Position numbers and translations under genes: made by a program. This document shows, piece after piece, positions 35,721 through 45,032 of a stretch of 64,000 nt of DNA. The stretch's first letter is position 1, and every line of letters starts with the position of its first letter. The DNA comes from Chitinophaga horti. Lineage in GTDB: Bacteria > Bacteroidota > Bacteroidia > Chitinophagales > Chitinophagaceae. The stretch covers positions 2,170,001-2,234,000 of the forward strand of contig NZ_CP107006.1 in the NCBI RefSeq assembly GCF_022867795.2. The letters are read 5' to 3'. The notes under the pieces were generated by a model. That model worked only from the letters and a program-made list of their open reading frames with translations. It was not told the DNA's origin and did no database searches.

Positions 35721-38558
35721 ATGAAGAACTACCTGCTTCTGTACCCCTGTATGTTATTCCTGTTGATTTTTTCTGCCGCAACCGTGGTTGCACAGAGCCA
35801 GACCATCAAAGGTGTGGTAACCGATAAAACGACCGGCCAGCCGATGCCCGGCGTAACCGTGTCTGTTAAAGGCGCGGCTACCGGTGCGGTGACGGGTACA
35901 ACCGGCGCCTTCCAGATTACAACAAGTCGCAGTTTTCCCCTGACGTTAGTGTTCAGCTCCGTGGGTTACAAAACGGAAGAACTGGCCGTGAACAGCGCGG
36001 CCGACATTAATTTCTCACTTACTTCCACCGAAATTTTAGGGCAGGAAGTGGTGGTATCTGCCAGCCGTGTTTCGCAGAACATTTTAGAATCGCCGGTGTC
36101 CATCGAACGCTTAAGCACAAAGGCTATCCGGGAAAGTCCGTCCATGAGCTTTTACGACGGGTTAACGAAGATCAAAGGGGTGGAATCGAGTCAGCAGAGT
36201 TTTACCTTCAACTCCCTTACTACACGTGGTTTTAACTCGAATGGCAATACCCGTTTCAACCAGTTTATCGATGGTATGGACAACCAGGCACCGGGTCTCA
36301 ACTTCGCGGTGGGTAACGTGGTTGGTATCAACGAGCTGGATGTGGAAAGTGTGGAGCTGCTGCCTGGCGCCTCGTCTGCCCTGTATGGTGCAGGCGGTAC
36401 GAATGGTACTTTGCTGATGAACAGTAAAAGTCCGTTCGATTACCAGGGACTGAGCCTGCAACTGAAAGGCGGTATTAATCACGTAAACGATAAACAGGCG
36501 CCGGTTGGTTTTATCCCGGACCTGTCAGCCCGTTACGCCAAGGCCTTTGGCAAGTTCGCGTTCAAAGTGAATGTTTCTTATCTGCAGGCCGATGACTGGC
36601 GCGCTTCGGACTCCAGCAATATAGACCGCCTGAACCTCGTAGGTAAACCGGGCACCTCTCATGCGGCTGATCCTAACTACGATGGTATTAATAGTTATGG
36701 AGATGAAATCAATGCCAATATGCGCAGTGTAGCGCAGAACGTGCTGGGGCAGGCAACGGCGCAGTATGTGGCCAACTACCAGGCACAAACCGGGATGCAG
36801 CCTACACAGGCGCAGATCAATACCTTCCTGGCGACCAATCAAACTACACAACCTTTTTATGCCGGCACACAGGCGGGCCTTATTCCTAACCAGACCGTAT
36901 CCCGCACCGGCTACCGCGAAAGCGACGTGGTGGATTACAGCGTGAAAAGCCTTCGCGTGAACGCCGCCGCACATTATCGCTTTACACCCGACCTGGAGCT
37001 GATTTTACAAGGTAACTGGGGTAAAGGTACCAGTGTATACACCGGCTCCGATCGTTACTCGCTGCGCAACTTTACATTAGGTCAATATAAAGCAGAACTG
37101 CGCGGCAAAAACTTCTTTGTAAGAGGTTACACCACGCAGGAGAACTCGGGCGATGCCTACAACGCTACCGCCTTGGCCACGTTCCTGAATGAAAGCTGGA
37201 AGCCCAGCACCACCTGGTTCCCGCAGTATGTAGGCAACTTCGTAGGGGCACGCAGCCAGGGGCTCACAGAAGAGCAGGCGCATGCTTTTGCCCGTAACGC
37301 TGCCAATACCGGCCGCTTTGCACCTGGTTCGGATGCGTTCAATCGCGCTAAAGATTCACTCACCAAAAGATACATCGGTTTCGGTGCCGATCGTGGCGGC
37401 GCGAAGTTTAACGACCAGACGAACCTCTGGCACTACGAAGGCATGTACAACTTCTCCGAGCTGGTAAAGGTGTTTGACTTACAGGTGGGTGCCAACTTCC
37501 GTAAATATGCGCTGTCCTCCGACGGTACTATCTTTGACGATAAGGACCGCGACATCGACATCAACGAATACGGTGGATTTATACAAGTTGGTAAAAAACT
37601 CGCGAAAGACCGCATCAAACTAACGGGCTCCGTTCGTTATGATAAGAACGAAAACTTCGAAGGCCGCTTTACGCCACGCATTTCGGGCGTATTCACCGTG
37701 GCCCCGGAAAACAATATCCGCCTCTCCTTCCAGACTGGTTTCCGCAACCCGACTACGCAAAACCAGTACATCGACCTGCTGGTACGCGCCAATACTTACC
37801 TGATCGGCGGTTTACCGGAGCTGCTCACTAAATACGATCTCTATAACAATAAGGGGTATACGCAAAACAGTGTAAGGAAGTTTGGACAGACCGGCAATCC
37901 GGCCGACCTGCAGCAGTACACCTTCGGCGAGTTTAAACCCGAAAGTGTAAAGGCTTACGAGATTGGTTACAGGGGCCTTATCAACAAGAAACTGCTGATC
38001 GACGCTTACTACTATTATAACTCATACGAAAACTTTGTATCCACCCTGGTATTACTGCAAACGCCCGATGGTACACCGGCGGGATTGGCCACCGGTAACT
38101 ATAAAGCCATATCTACCGTAGTAAACAATCCCGGAGAAGTAACGACCCAGGGCGCTGCATTGGGACTGGATTATGTAGAGAAAACCTGGACATTCAGCAC
38201 CAATGCATCGTACAACACTATCTCTAAAGAACCGGAAGGTTTGTACAGCGATTTTAATACGCCTAAATGGCGGTTTAACGTGGGCGTGGCGAACAGTAAC
38301 GTGTACAAGAATATCGGCTTCAACGTGAACTATCGCTGGCAGGATGCCTACTACTGGACGTCTACCTTCGCATATGGCCCGGTGCCAGCGTTTGGTACCA
38401 TCGATGCGCAGATTAACTATAAGATACCGCAAGCCAAGGCGATCATTAAAATCGGTGCTTCCAACCTGCTGAACCACTACTACATTACCTCGTTCGGTAA
38501 CCCGTCAATCGGTGGTGTATACTACGCCTCCATTACCTTTGACGGACTGTTCCGCTAA
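35721..38558 (+). CDS. TonB-dependent outer-membrane receptor with carboxypeptidase-like N-terminal domain
   Basis: A signal peptide ends TVVAQSQ. Residues about 28-105 form a CarboxypepD_reg domain (IKGVVTDKTTGQPMPGVTVS). The plug follows (EVVVSASRVSQNILESPVSI, GVESSQQSFTFNSLTTRGFN, VELLPGASSALYGAGGTNGT), then a barrel of about 700 residues ending in a terminal aromatic strand. The plug style resembles siderophore or vitamin receptors more than SusC glycan porters, and no SusD gene is adjacent. The substrate is unknown. It is a single-gene unit with its own promoter and terminator. Confidence 0.92.
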   Translation: MKNYLLLYPCMLFLLIFSAATVVAQSQTIKGVVTDKTTGQPMPGVTVSVKGAATGAVTGTTGAFQITTSRSFPLTLVFSSVGYKTEELAVNSAADINFSLTSTEILGQEVVVSASRVSQNILESPVSIERLSTKAIRESPSMSFYDGLTKIKGVESSQQSFTFNSLTTRGFNSNGNTRFNQFIDGMDNQAPGLNFAVGNVVGINELDVESVELLPGASSALYGAGGTNGTLLMNSKSPFDYQGLSLQLKGGINHVNDKQAPVGFIPDLSARYAKAFGKFAFKVNVSYLQADDWRASDSSNIDRLNLVGKPGTSHAADPNYDGINSYGDEINANMRSVAQNVLGQATAQYVANYQAQTGMQPTQAQINTFLATNQTTQPFYAGTQAGLIPNQTVSRTGYRESDVVDYSVKSLRVNAAAHYRFTPDLELILQGNWGKGTSVYTGSDRYSLRNFTLGQYKAELRGKNFFVRGYTTQENSGDAYNATALATFLNESWKPSTTWFPQYVGNFVGARSQGLTEEQAHAFARNAANTGRFAPGSDAFNRAKDSLTKRYIGFGADRGGAKFNDQTNLWHYEGMYNFSELVKVFDLQVGANFRKYALSSDGTIFDDKDRDIDINEYGGFIQVGKKLAKDRIKLTGSVRYDKNENFEGRFTPRISGVFTVAPENNIRLSFQTGFRNPTTQNQYIDLLVRANTYLIGGLPELLTKYDLYNNKGYTQNSVRKFGQTGNPADLQQYTFGEFKPESVKAYEIGYRGLINKKLLIDAYYYYNSYENFVSTLVLLQTPDGTPAGLATGNYKAISTVVNNPGEVTTQGAALGLDYVEKTWTFSTNASYNTISKEPEGLYSDFNTPKWRFNVGVANSNVYKNIGFNVNYRWQDAYYWTSTFAYGPVPAFGTIDAQINYKIPQAKAIIKIGASNLLNHYYITSFGNPSIGGVYYASITFDGLFR

Positions 38559-38580
38559 CTTTCGAATTGCCATAATTGTC

Positions 38581-38616
38581 GACGGCCCCCGGATTACCCG
38601 GGAGCCGTCTCTTTTT
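38581..38616 (+). terminator. Terminator of the TonB receptor gene
   Basis: GACGGC pairs with GCCGTC around a GC-rich, imperfectly paired inner stem, followed by TCTTTTTG. It lies 22 bases past the stop and faces the end of ychF. Confidence 0.85.
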
Positions 38617-38648
38617 GTTGTAACCTTCAAAATCACTTTTGAAGTGTC

Positions 38649-39752
38649 TTACACGTTAAATCGGAAGTGCATCACATCACCGTCGCTAACGATATATTCT
38701 TTACCCTCAATTCTCAGGCGGCCGTTATCGCGCGCGCTGGCTTCGGAGCCATATTTTACATAGTCATCATAAGCGATTACTTCCGCTTTGATAAACCCTT
38801 TCTCGAAATCGGTGTGGATCACGCTGGCCGCCTGTGGCGCTTTCCAGCCGCGGTGGATAGTCCAGGCGCGAACTTCCTGTACGCCGGCAGTGAAGTAAGT
38901 GATCAGCTGCAGCAGGTTGTAAGCCGAGTGGATCAGGCGGTTCAGGCCTGGTTCTTCCAGTTTGTATTCGGACAGGAACAGCGCTTTGTCGTCGGCATCT
39001 TCCATTTCGGAAATCTGCGCTTCGATGGTGTTGTTCATCACGATCACCTGTGCATTTTCTGCCTTAACAGAAGCGGCTAAAGCTTCAGAGTACTTGTTGC
39101 CGGTAAGCATAGAAGCTTCGTCAACGTTTGCCACGTACAATACTGGCTTTTCAGTCAGCAGGAACAGGTCAGCGATTGCTACACGTTCTTCTTTACTGAG
39201 GCCCAGTTCGCGGATATTTTTACCTTTTTCGAGATGTTCTTTACAAGCTTTCAGTACTTCATACTCTGCTTTAGCTTTGGGATCGCCGCCGGTTTTAGCC
39301 ATCTTCTCGGTACGCGCGATTTTCTTTTCCACGCTTTCGAGATCTTTCAGCTGCAGTTCCGTATCGATGATTTCTTTATCGCCAACAGGGTTGATCGCAC
39401 CTTCTTCACGCAGGATGTTTTCATCTTCGAAGCAGCGGATCACATGTACGATCGCATCTACTTCGCGGATGTTCGCGAGAAACTTGTTACCCAGGCCTTC
39501 ACCTTTACTGGCGCCTTTTACAAGACCGGCGATGTCTACAAATTCGATGGTAGTAGGCACAACGCGTTCAGGCTTTACCAGCTCTTCCAGTTTTTTAAGA
39601 CGGGGATCCGGAACGTCTACCAGGCCAACATTGGGCTCGATAGTACAGAAACGGTAATTGCTTGCCTGTGCTTTTGCACTATTACTCACTGCATTGAACA
39701 AAGTTGATTTGCCCACATTCGGTAAACCAACTATACCTGCTTGTAACGCCAT
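38649..39752 (-). CDS. ychF: Redox-regulated ribosome-binding ATPase YchF (Obg-like)
   Basis: YchF is a universal Obg-like P-loop protein that prefers ATP and binds ribosomes. Motifs: GLPNVGKSTLF (P-loop), FVDIAGLVKGASKGEGLGNKF (G3), ANVDEASM in place of the usual NKxD guanine-specificity motif, and a coiled-coil insert. A C-terminal TGS domain follows (LQLITYFTAGVQEVRAWTI) and ends GDVMHFRFNV. I chose ATG 39752, giving 367 residues, the usual size. An earlier in-frame Met would put 12 extra residues over the promoter. Confidence 0.96.
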   Translation of the reverse strand: MALQAGIVGLPNVGKSTLFNAVSNSAKAQASNYRFCTIEPNVGLVDVPDPRLKKLEELVKPERVVPTTIEFVDIAGLVKGASKGEGLGNKFLANIREVDAIVHVIRCFEDENILREEGAINPVGDKEIIDTELQLKDLESVEKKIARTEKMAKTGGDPKAKAEYEVLKACKEHLEKGKNIRELGLSKEERVAIADLFLLTEKPVLYVANVDEASMLTGNKYSEALAASVKAENAQVIVMNNTIEAQISEMEDADDKALFLSEYKLEEPGLNRLIHSAYNLLQLITYFTAGVQEVRAWTIHRGWKAPQAASVIHTDFEKGFIKAEVIAYDDYVKYGSEASARDNGRLRIEGKEYIVSDGDVMHFRFNV

Positions 39753-39770
39753 TTTTTTCGAAAATTTGCG

Positions 39771-39778
39771 CAAAGATA
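39771..39778 (-). promoter_or_regulatory. Probable -7 element (TATCTTTG) for ychF
   Basis: TATCTTTG on the minus strand lies 18 bases before the ychF start codon. No convincing -33 TTTG is seen at 19-21 bases, so only half the promoter is supported. Confidence 0.45.
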
Positions 39779-39864
39779 GGATATACAATTGAGTAATGGT
39801 TGTTAAAATTGTTTATTTTGAGCGCTGGTAGGCAAATAACTTACCATTTCGTAATTATTAGCAT

Positions 39865-41097
39865 ATGGTATTGAACTATGTATGGATCGCGTTTTTTGTT
39901 ATAGCGTTCGTGGTGGCTTGCATCAAAGTAATCGTGCTGGGCGACGTCGGCCTCTTCAGTCAGGTTACTTCCGGGATGTTCGACAGTGCTAAGACCAGCG
40001 TGGAGATCGCCATCGGATTGATCGGGATGATGACGATGTGGCTCGGCATTATGCGTGTGGGTGAAAAGGCCGGAATGATCGAGCGTTTTGCCCGTGCGGT
40101 AAGTCCATTCTTCTCGATCCTGTTTCCAGGCATTCCCAAAAAAGATCCGGCGATGGGTTCGGTAATGCTGAACTTCTCTGCTAATATGCTCGGGCTTGAT
40201 AACGCTGCTACTCCCCTTGGCTTGAAGGCCATGAAAGAGTTGCAGGAAGTGAACCCGGATAAAGAAACCGCGAGTGATGCGCAGATCATGTTCCTCGTAC
40301 TTAACACGGCGGGTATCACCTTAATACCAACCTCCGTTATGGCCATGCGCCTGGCACAGGGCGCGGCTAACCCGGCGGATATATTTATTCCTACATTGAT
40401 CGGCACCCTGATCTCTTTTATTTCCGGTATGATTGCGGTGTCGCTGTATCAGCGCATTAAGCTCTTCCGCGGACCGGTATTGGTGTTCATGCTGCTGTGT
40501 ATGGCTATCGTATCCCTGTTGTTCTGGTGGGTGAGCGTGCTGCCGGCAGATAAAGTGGGGCCGTACGTTGGCGGTGTTGGTGGTTTTATCATACTCGCGA
40601 TAATCGTATGGTTCCTGATGGCCGGCGTGAAGCGCGGTATCAATGTATACGAAACCTTTATCGATGGCGCTAAAGAAGGCTTCCAGGTGTCAGTGATGAT
40701 CATTCCTTACCTGGTAGCGTTTCTGATCGGCATCAGCGCACTGCGTACCACGGGCTGCATGGATTACCTTACACAAGGCATCGGCTACGTGGTGGGCGCA
40801 TTGGGCTTCAACACCGATTTCGTACCTGCCTTACCGGTAGGCATCATGAAAACATTCAGCGGTGGCGGTGCCCGTGCAGCGATGGTAGATGTGATGCAGG
40901 CTTATGGTGCCGACAGCTTCCAGGGACGTATGGCCTGTATTATGCAGGGCTCTACGGAAACCACGTTTTATGTGCTGGCCGTATATTTCGGCTCGGTGAA
41001 TATCAAAAAAACACGTTACGCCGTTACCTGTGGCCTTATCGCGGATGTGGTAGGCGTGATAGGTGCTATTATCGTTGGTTATATTTTCTTCCACTAG
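39865..41097 (+). CDS. Nucleoside-recognition (Gate) domain membrane protein, SpmA-SpmB fusion type
   Basis: The 410-residue protein has about ten membrane helices in two similar halves. The first half contains MGSVMLNFSANMLGLDNAAT and NTAGITLIPTSVMAMRL, as in SpmA. The second contains PALPVGIMKTFSGGGARAAM and IMQGSTETTFYVLAVYFGSV, as in SpmB. In spore formers these are two proteins needed for spore maturation; here they are one chain in a likely non-sporulating organism. The transported compound is unknown. The next gene, a YeiH-like exporter, starts 21 bases downstream, suggesting an operon. Confidence 0.88.
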   Translation: MVLNYVWIAFFVIAFVVACIKVIVLGDVGLFSQVTSGMFDSAKTSVEIAIGLIGMMTMWLGIMRVGEKAGMIERFARAVSPFFSILFPGIPKKDPAMGSVMLNFSANMLGLDNAATPLGLKAMKELQEVNPDKETASDAQIMFLVLNTAGITLIPTSVMAMRLAQGAANPADIFIPTLIGTLISFISGMIAVSLYQRIKLFRGPVLVFMLLCMAIVSLLFWWVSVLPADKVGPYVGGVGGFIILAIIVWFLMAGVKRGINVYETFIDGAKEGFQVSVMIIPYLVAFLIGISALRTTGCMDYLTQGIGYVVGALGFNTDFVPALPVGIMKTFSGGGARAAMVDVMQAYGADSFQGRMACIMQGSTETTFYVLAVYFGSVNIKKTRYAVTCGLIADVVGVIGAIIVGYIFFH

Positions 41098-41118
41098 ATA
41101 CAAAACGATCAACCAAAC

Positions 41119-42387
41119 ATGTCGACTACTTCTATGAAAAAGACACTACACGAAGACTGGATCGCGGTAGTGCTCGCAGGCCTTTCACTGATCCTTATTT
41201 TTTCGGGCTTAAAACCCACCCTTCCGAAATTCGAGTGGAGTGACGGTGCCAGTCTCACTGCACAACTCAGCAGCGCTAAAAACTGGGGTAATATGGGCGT
41301 GCTGTACGTGTGGCTGTGTTCCTGCCTCGCTATAACAAGGCTCCTCTCCTCTCAACCGGTAAGTATTCACCTGTTCCTGGGCGCGTTATTCCTGGTGACG
41401 GTCGCGTTCTTTGCACAGGTAATCACCGGTAATAAAGCCATTCAGCAATACGGTATCGAGATCGTATTGTTCAGCCTGTTGCTCGGACTGTTCATCAGCA
41501 ACGTGCTTCGCGTACCCGCCTGGCTGAAAGCCGCTATACAAACGGAATTATATATCAAGATCGGATTGGTAATGCTTGGTAGCACCATCATTTTCGGCGA
41601 CATCATGAAGGCCGGTGCGTTTGGCATTATCCAATCAGTGGTCGTGGTGTTCACCGTTTGGTACTTCTCCTTTTGGGTATGTAAAAAGCTTGGCCTGGAT
41701 GATGAATTCCGCATGATGATCTCCAGCGCTGTATCCATCTGTGGCGTTTCTGCGGCCATTGCTACCTCCGGCGCCATCGAAGGCGATAACAAGAAACTAT
41801 CGCAGGTGATTTCCCTCGTGCTCATCGTTGCCATCCCTATGATGCTCCTGATGCCGCCGATCGCACATGCCCTGAATATGTCGCCTGCCGTAACGGGTGC
41901 CTGGCTTGGCGGCACGATCGATACTTCTGGTGCGGTAGTGGCTGCGGGCACACTCGCCGGCGAGGAGGCCTTCAAGATCGCTACCATCGTGAAGTTCTCG
42001 CAGAACGTGCTGCTCGGCATTGCTGCTTTCTGCATCTCACTATACTGGGCTTACAACAAGAAGCAGGAGAACGCGCCTAAACCTGGCCTCAAAACCATCT
42101 GGGAGCGTTTTCCGAAATTCGTACTGGGTTTTATCGTTGCATCGCTCATCTTCTCCTTCCTGGTGTCGCCTGCCACCTTCAAGGACCTGAAAGCGCCGAT
42201 CAAAGACCTGCAAACCTTCTTTTTCGCCCTGGCTTTCGTGTGCATCGGCCTCGAAACAAAGTTCAAAGATATTTTTGGCGCAGGAAACAGCCGTCCGGCA
42301 CTGGCGTTCGTTATCGCGCAGGTGTTTAATATCTTCTTTACCCTGATTGTTGCTTACCTGGTGTTTGGTGGGTTGTTTGGAGCGTAA
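41119..42387 (+). CDS. YeiH-family putative exporter (PF03601, annotated as sulfate exporter)
   Basis: The 422-residue protein has about eleven membrane helices. Family hallmarks include SICGVSAAIATSGAIEGDN, AWLGGTIDTSGAVVAAGTLA and FFFALAFVCIGLETKF. Homologues are named sulfate exporters by annotation, but the substrate is poorly established. The fusion-type SpmA/SpmB gene upstream is very close, so the two may work on a common solute. The final residues run straight to a stop; no terminator on the plus strand is obvious. Confidence 0.85.
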   Translation: MSTTSMKKTLHEDWIAVVLAGLSLILIFSGLKPTLPKFEWSDGASLTAQLSSAKNWGNMGVLYVWLCSCLAITRLLSSQPVSIHLFLGALFLVTVAFFAQVITGNKAIQQYGIEIVLFSLLLGLFISNVLRVPAWLKAAIQTELYIKIGLVMLGSTIIFGDIMKAGAFGIIQSVVVVFTVWYFSFWVCKKLGLDDEFRMMISSAVSICGVSAAIATSGAIEGDNKKLSQVISLVLIVAIPMMLLMPPIAHALNMSPAVTGAWLGGTIDTSGAVVAAGTLAGEEAFKIATIVKFSQNVLLGIAAFCISLYWAYNKKQENAPKPGLKTIWERFPKFVLGFIVASLIFSFLVSPATFKDLKAPIKDLQTFFFALAFVCIGLETKFKDIFGAGNSRPALAFVIAQVFNIFFTLIVAYLVFGGLFGA

Positions 42388-42488
42388 AGGTATGACCATG
42401 GGCAGGCGATTGCAACTTGCGTATCGCTTTTTCTTTGGAAACGTTTATTGGGCGGGCGGGACTAGAGCGGATGTCTGCTTCATTTCAT

Positions 42489-42540
42489 TACCAATGACAA
42501 AAAAAGGCCTTCCCGTCTCCTTCATGGCGACGCAGGGAAG
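42489..42540 (-). terminator. Terminator-like hairpin on the minus strand with no gene before it
   Basis: Read on the minus strand, GGCTTCCC...GTC pairs with GAC GGGAAGGCC (small bulges) and is followed by eight T. The nearest leftward gene ends at 42906 and has its own terminator. This element would therefore end some other leftward transcript, possibly one covering the tandem array, or serve by chance. Confidence 0.5.
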
Positions 42541-42659
42541 CCAACTTGCGCTCTGATCTTCGCGTTTGCAACATATAATGACGGGTTGAGAGTGCTTGCT
42601 ACTCCCGGGGGCATTTCGACTGGCGGGAGGCAACCTTCGTGCTAGTTTGGTTTGCTTGT

Positions 42660-42802
42660 CGTTAAGTTATGTTCAAGTTATGGTCAAGTTATCGTTAAGT
42701 TATGTTCAAGTTATAGTCAAGTTATCGGCAAGTTATAGTCAAGTTATCGGCAAGTTATAGCCAGGTTACCTGCAAGTTATAGCCAGTTTACCTGACTGTT
42801 AT
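42660..42802. repeat. Tandem array of thirteen 11-bp units (NNNCAAGTTAT)
   Basis: Thirteen consecutive 11-bp units end at 42670 through 42802. Eight bases (CAAGTTAT, with variants TAAGTTAT, CAGGTTAC, CAGTTTAC, ACTGTTAT) are conserved and three vary: CGT, GTT, GGT, CGT, GTT, AGT, CGG, AGT, CGG, AGC, CTG, AGC, CTG. The later units alternate, giving a 22-bp higher-order repeat. The array sits in a 518-base gap between the YeiH-like gene and the thiamine-binding-like gene. No coding frame is implied. Confidence 0.9.
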
Positions 42803-42844
42803 CCCAAACGTCGGCAGCCAATCTATCAACATATATTGACAAAA

Positions 42845-42887
42845 ATAGAGCGGCCATTTCCTTCAATCTCCTGAAAGAAATGGCCGC
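42845..42887 (-). terminator. Terminator of the thiamine-binding-like gene
   Basis: An 11-bp perfect stem GCGGCCATTTC/GAAATGGCCGC is followed by CTATTTTTG on the minus strand. It lies 19 bases past the gene. Confidence 0.85.
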
Positions 42888-42905
42888 GCTGTTTATCGTA
42901 ATTAT

Positions 42906-43214
42906 CTACAAACTTGCTTCCGCATCATACTTGCCCGTCTTCTCCTCCATTGTCACATCCTCGTCCTTACGGATCTGCATCTTTATATATACCAGCAGTT
43001 GCGAAGCGCCGGCTTTGAAGCATACTTCCTGGGTCTTTTTCACGACTTCCATCAATTCTTCGTAGGTTCCTTCCATGACGGTCTCAAACGGGCACACGCG
43101 ATACTTTACGCCGGAGGCTTTAATAACGGCAATCGCTTCATCTACAACGGGATACACCTGTTCTGAAGGTACGGATGGTATGATCTGGAGAGCCAGGTTG
43201 ATAGTCTTTGACAT
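42906..43214 (-). CDS. MTH1187/YkoF-like thiamine-binding family protein (UPF0045)
   Basis: The 102-residue protein matches the small ferredoxin-like family PF01910. Segments are NLALQIIPSVPSEQVYPVVD, FETVMEGTYEELMEVVKKTQE and a LLVYIKMQIRKDEDVTMEEK strand. Related proteins bind thiamine or its precursors and form tetramers; a role here is inferred only from the family. It stands as a single-gene unit with its own terminator. Confidence 0.85.
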   Translation of the reverse strand: MSKTINLALQIIPSVPSEQVYPVVDEAIAVIKASGVKYRVCPFETVMEGTYEELMEVVKKTQEVCFKAGASQLLVYIKMQIRKDEDVTMEEKTGKYDAEASL

Positions 43215-43314
43215 TATTTGTGTTCTTTTTACAGTATTGGTTAAAAATTTGGTTTTGCGCTTTTTCTTGTTTTGTGTTGATTGTACATTAAATTAAATGG
43301 GTCGTTTGAATGGC

Positions 43315-44835
43315 CTATTTCTGTTTAATGACGATCTCATATAGGTCCCTACGTATATCCTTCATCGTTTGCACGCTGCCGTATGCATGTAACTCCTTCA
43401 ACAGCACAAGATCCACATCGGCGATCACGATCATCTCTGTATTTGGAGTCGCATCGGCTTTTACGCCGGTCACCGGAAAGGCAAAATCTGATGGGGTGAG
43501 GATGGCTGACTGGGCATATTGCAGGTCCATGTTATTCACCCTGGGCAGGTTGCCCACGCTGCCGGCAATGGCCACGTAACACTCGTTTTCGATGGCCCTG
43601 GCTTGTGCACAGAAACGTACACGGTTATAACCGTTCTGGGTGTCGGTCAGGAAGGGTACGAATAGGATTTGCATGCCCTGCTGGGCTAACAGCCGGGGTA
43701 GTTCGGGGAACTCGACATCGTAACAAATCACGATGCCGATCTTACCGCAGTCGGTATCGAATACACGTACTTCGTTGCCGCCTTTCATGCCCCAGGCGTT
43801 TACTTCGTTAGGGGTGATGTGAATCTTGGTATACGAGTCATACGTGCCATCACGGCGGCAGAGGTACGAAATGTTGTAAAGCTGCTCATCTATGACGGTG
43901 GGCATGCTGCCGGTAATGATGTTAACATTATACGACACCGCGAACCGGATAAATTCGTTTTTCAACCGCTCCGTATACTTGGCCAGTCCACGGATGGCGG
44001 CGGCCTGGTCCAGCTGATTAAACTCGATCATCAGCGGGGCGTTGAACAGCTCGGGGAACACCACGAAGTCGGAGCCATAGTCGCTTACTGCATCCACGAA
44101 GTACTCCACTTGCTGGATCAATCCATCAAACCCGTCGTAAGCACGCATCTGCCACTGTACCAGGCCAATACGCACGGTAGATTTACTGTAACGGATAGTA
44201 TCCGCGTCTTTCTCGTAATAGATATTGTACCACTGCAGCAACGTGGCGAAGCCTTTAGAGGCCTCGTCGGACGGCAGATAGTTACGCAATATCTTTTTTA
44301 CGGTAAAATCGTTGGAAAACTGGAAAGTAAGCGTGGGATCATAAATCTCCTTATCCCGCACCTTTTCGATGTACTCCCTTGGCGTGAGGCTGGCCGCGTA
44401 CTTTTCATACTTGGGAATACGTCCGCCGGATACAATTCCCCGCAGGTTCAGTTGCTCACACAGTGATTTACGGGTGTCGTACAGCCTGCGCGCCAGGCGG
44501 CGTCCCCGGTAGTCGGGGTGCACAAATACCTCTATCCCATACAAGGTGTCGCCCTTCGTATCGTGGGTGTTAAAGGTATAATAACCAGTGATTTGTTCGT
44601 AAGTATGCTCGTCCCCGAATTTGCCGTAGTCCACGATAATACTGAGCGCGCAGCCCACTACCTTGTCGTTGACAGTTACGGCGATCTGCCCTTCGGGGAA
44701 CAGTTTGATCAACCTTTTCAGCGTTTCTTCCCCCCAGTAGCTACCCTGCATGTCGGGGTAGGCCAGTCTCATGGATTCCTTCAGGTCGAAGTAGTCTTCC
44801 GCAGTTAATTGGCGGATCGCAACGGTTTCTGACAT
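43315..44835 (-). CDS. GNAT acetyltransferase-nitrilase fusion protein
   Basis: Residues about 5-165 form a GNAT N-acetyltransferase domain (LYGIEVFVHPDYRGRRLARRLY). Residues about 220-500 form a carbon-nitrogen hydrolase domain with the catalytic triad Glu in VFPELFNAP, Lys in YTKIHITPNE and Cys in IVICYDVEFPE. Hydrolases of this group cleave amides or nitriles. The fusion suggests linked acetylation and deamidation of a small amine or amino-acid derivative, but the substrate is unknown. The architecture is known in bacteria. Both active sites look intact at 506 residues. It is a monocistronic unit. Confidence 0.9.
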   Translation of the reverse strand: MSETVAIRQLTAEDYFDLKESMRLAYPDMQGSYWGEETLKRLIKLFPEGQIAVTVNDKVVGCALSIIVDYGKFGDEHTYEQITGYYTFNTHDTKGDTLYGIEVFVHPDYRGRRLARRLYDTRKSLCEQLNLRGIVSGGRIPKYEKYAASLTPREYIEKVRDKEIYDPTLTFQFSNDFTVKKILRNYLPSDEASKGFATLLQWYNIYYEKDADTIRYSKSTVRIGLVQWQMRAYDGFDGLIQQVEYFVDAVSDYGSDFVVFPELFNAPLMIEFNQLDQAAAIRGLAKYTERLKNEFIRFAVSYNVNIITGSMPTVIDEQLYNISYLCRRDGTYDSYTKIHITPNEVNAWGMKGGNEVRVFDTDCGKIGIVICYDVEFPELPRLLAQQGMQILFVPFLTDTQNGYNRVRFCAQARAIENECYVAIAGSVGNLPRVNNMDLQYAQSAILTPSDFAFPVTGVKADATPNTEMIVIADVDLVLLKELHAYGSVQTMKDIRRDLYEIVIKQK

Positions 44836-45032
44836 GGTTTTAGTACGTTTTGGACATGGAAAGTTACTGATATTTTCGTGTGATACGTTCGTATTGGGGA
44901 AATGCTTACATTTAATATACCAATTGAAAAATCAAACCTGTCATGAGCACATGAATTGTTCGTAATCACAGACACACGCCGACACAGTTACAGAGAAGAG
45001 TCATTTATCTATTTGCTTAAAGATTACATACG

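Noticed and set aside
35721..38558. SusC/SusD-type glycan uptake locus
   Set aside because: Neither TonB receptor has an adjacent SusD-like lipoprotein gene or glycoside hydrolases.
42660..42802. Possible CRISPR array
   Set aside because: The 11-bp period leaves three-base variable parts, far too short for spacers, and no cas genes are present.
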